The position numbers and the translations under genes are program-made. Below, in pieces: positions 50,489 to 51,609 of a stretch of DNA of 51,609 nt. Below the pieces are notes generated by a model. It made no database searches. It was not told where the DNA came from and saw only the letters and a list, made by a program, of their open reading frames with translations. This DNA comes from Roseburia sp. (lineage in GTDB: Bacteria > Bacillota > Clostridia > Lachnospirales > Lachnospiraceae), in the NCBI GenBank assembly GCA_023664265.1, contig JAMPFV010000008.1, positions 1 through 51,609 on the forward strand. The letters are read 5' to 3'. Each line of letters starts with the position of its first letter. The first letter of the stretch is position 1.

Positions 50489-50992
50489 TTACGAATACCT
50501 TTTTTCAAGAAATTGCATGGCCTGTTCGGAACTGTGAAAGATCACATATTTTGTCCCATATTCAGATAAGGATTCGGTTATCCTTTTCCGCTCCGCATTA
50601 AATTCAAACACCCATTTCATATTGTAATAAAGAAATTTAAAAGTTGGTTTAGAATTGTATTTTTCCTTTCCTGTTCTTTGCCTGATCCAACGCCTGAACA
50701 CTCGAAACAATCTGGTGTATGTATGAATATCAAGTAAAATAATATAATCACTGTATGCAAAACTTTCTTTCAGACATTCTCTGGGGGAACCTTCGACAAT
50801 CCAATTCTCACCCTCTATAATTTCTCTGAAAATCCTGTCTCTCTCATCAGAACTTCTTTTTTTATCCCCATCAGGAGTACGTTCCCATACAATATTATCT
50901 TTTTCATAAAATGGAATTCGATATTTTTCAGATATTTCTCTTGCTAAAGTAGTTTTGCCGCTGGCAACCGAACCAATTATATCTAATTTCAA
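50489..50992 (-). CDS. P-loop NTPase, adenylate-kinase-like (FlaR/topology modulation type)
   Basis: A 167-residue protein with Walker A GSVASGKTTLA at residues 7-17 and a nucleotide-kinase-like layout. EGENWIVEGSPRE and YIILLDIHTYTR (Walker B-like) follow, with an Arg-rich lid (RLFRVFRRWIRQRTG). Such small kinases are annotated as DNA topology modulation FlaR-like or adenylate kinase-related; the substrate is unknown. It starts at TTG 50990-50992, with AGGAGG eight bases upstream. Composition is more AT-rich than the flagellar genes. Confidence 0.75.
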   Translation of the reverse strand: MKLDIIGSVASGKTTLAREISEKYRIPFYEKDNIVWERTPDGDKKRSSDERDRIFREIIEGENWIVEGSPRECLKESFAYSDYIILLDIHTYTRLFRVFRRWIRQRTGKEKYNSKPTFKFLYYNMKWVFEFNAERKRITESLSEYGTKYVIFHSSEQAMQFLEKRYS

Positions 50993-51026
50993 AAGATTAC
51001 CTCCTGTTCAGCAAACTCGGGATTTG

Positions 51027-51522
51027 TCAGATTGTGTACTTCATAGGGGTAAACTTGATTCCATCTATTTCCTGCTCATCAGATTGCGTCTCAAATCCTA
51101 TATGAAGATAAAACGGCTTGCCGTATGGCGACGAATTTAAAGTAATCTCTGATATGGGTTCTGTTTGACCGCATACCTATCATTCCAATTATTTTGCCAT
51201 TATCAAATGCCGCATATATCGGGCAGATGCCTTGTTTGCATTTAGAAGTCAAAAACCCCGCAGCAAGCTGACGGGGCATCAAACTTGCAACGCAGCAGAG
51301 CTGCGGGGTATTAGACCCTCGCGGTATTCGTCAAATATCCATGCAAGCATGGCTATTTTCCTCATTACTCGCGGGAATAAATTCATCATTTTCAATTACC
51401 CGCTTGAATGCATCAACCCCCTCCGTTTTATAGTCCGGCGCTTCAAACTGCAAAAAAACTTCTAATGCCAACGCAAGGGCTTCCGCCACTTCATCGCTAT
51501 GTACTTTTCGTATTTCGTACAT
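51027..51522 (-). pseudogene. GNAT acetyltransferase, broken by repeat insertion and a deletion
   Basis: The N-terminal part starts at ATG 51520-51522 (MYEIRKVHSDEVAEAL) with GGGGGAAAG and runs to ENDEFI. The structured repeat at 51244-51380 follows and ends the frame. Beyond it the reading resumes as CKQGICPIYAAFDNGKIIG, MIGMRSNRTHI. A stretch of the acetyl-CoA-binding core (normally FVD...GIG) is missing. The end appears in another frame as ITLNSSPYGKPFYLHIGF to KFTPMKYTI with a stop at 51027-51029. The ancestral enzyme would have been a GNAT N-acetyltransferase of about 150 residues. The gene is inactive. Confidence 0.8.
51244..51380. repeat. Dispersed structured repeat, copy 2, inserted in a gene
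   Basis: About 135 bp matching the repeat at 25419-25549: AACCCCGCAGC with GCTGCGGGGT as an outer stem (51255-51309), CATCAAACTTGCAACGC between, then GACCCTCGCGG, CATGCAAGCATGG and CTCGCGGGAATAAA. It interrupts the acetyltransferase reading frame between ENDEFI and CKQGI. This shows that the unit has moved. No transposase or long open frame is inside it. Confidence 0.8.
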
Positions 51523-51609
51523 CTTTCCCCCATTTCTGCGCTGCTCTAATATTTCAGCAAAGCTGAGACTATGCTTAGGAGAGGCATGTAAAATCCTTGC
51601 CTATCCTAG

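Noticed and set aside
51244..51380. Insertion sequence or group II intron in the acetyltransferase gene.
   Set aside because: The unit is only about 135 bp, has no coding capacity and no intron domain V-like GAGC/AGC hairpin.

Overview
The window looks like a chromosome segment of a motile, Gram-positive anaerobe of the Lachnospiraceae (Roseburia/Butyrivibrio-like Clostridia). The evidence is a single-strand fla/che super-operon with FliY, CheC and CheD, SigD and FapA, leading into rpsB-tsf as in other Firmicutes. Typical Clostridia features such as HemZ, a CotJC-type manganese catalase remnant, DUF1538/P-II and DUF6115 support this. Nearly all genes are on the minus strand.

Region 1 (1 to about 15.5 kb) is a decayed integrative conjugative element of the Tn916/CTn (CD1107/CD1108) type. 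Reading along the minus strand from its right end it holds ParA, a ParB-context protein, a coiled-coil membrane protein, an XRE regulator, a truncated DNA methyltransferase, small unknown genes with a HigA-like antitoxin, and a VirB4 ATPase that has lost its 5' half. These are followed by an M23 peptidase (CD1108 type), DUF4315, a surface protein, DUF4366 (CD1107 type), a collagen-like protein and two paralogous secreted proteins. No integrase, relaxase or coupling protein is visible. The region carries a family of short perfect palindromes (core ATGCGACGTCGCAT) just upstream of genes and twice inside genes. It also has a duplicated 90-bp leader with a terminator-like hairpin and a duplicated three-hairpin 3' element. 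Its right edge abuts the 3' end of a cotJC-like manganese catalase gene.

Region 2 (15.5 to 22.6 kb) is ordinary chromosome: an alpha/beta hydrolase, a P-II-like regulator with its DUF1538 membrane partner, a methyl-accepting chemotaxis protein, DUF5071, and a lipoprotein hydrolase.

Region 3 (22.7 to 48.9 kb) starts at its left with tsf and rpsB. It continues with a YceG-like anchored protein, DUF6115 (the SwrB position), FapA, SigD, CheD, CheC, CheW, CheA, CheB, a PilZ flagellar brake, FlhG, FlhF, FlhA, FlhB, FliR, FliQ, FliP, FliO, CheY, FliY, FliM, FliL, MotB, MotA and FlbD. Transcription runs right to left. I see sigma-A promoters before flbD and motA, an flbD terminator, and a separate promoter with a structured leader before rpsB. 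The genes make the export gate, C-ring switch, stator, chemotaxis signalling core and the motility sigma factor.

Region 4 (49 kb to the end) holds hemZ, a small P-loop kinase-like gene and a GNAT acetyltransferase pseudogene. The pseudogene is interrupted by a structured repeat of about 135 bp whose second copy lies at 25.4 kb. No rRNA, tRNA or CRISPR array was recognised.
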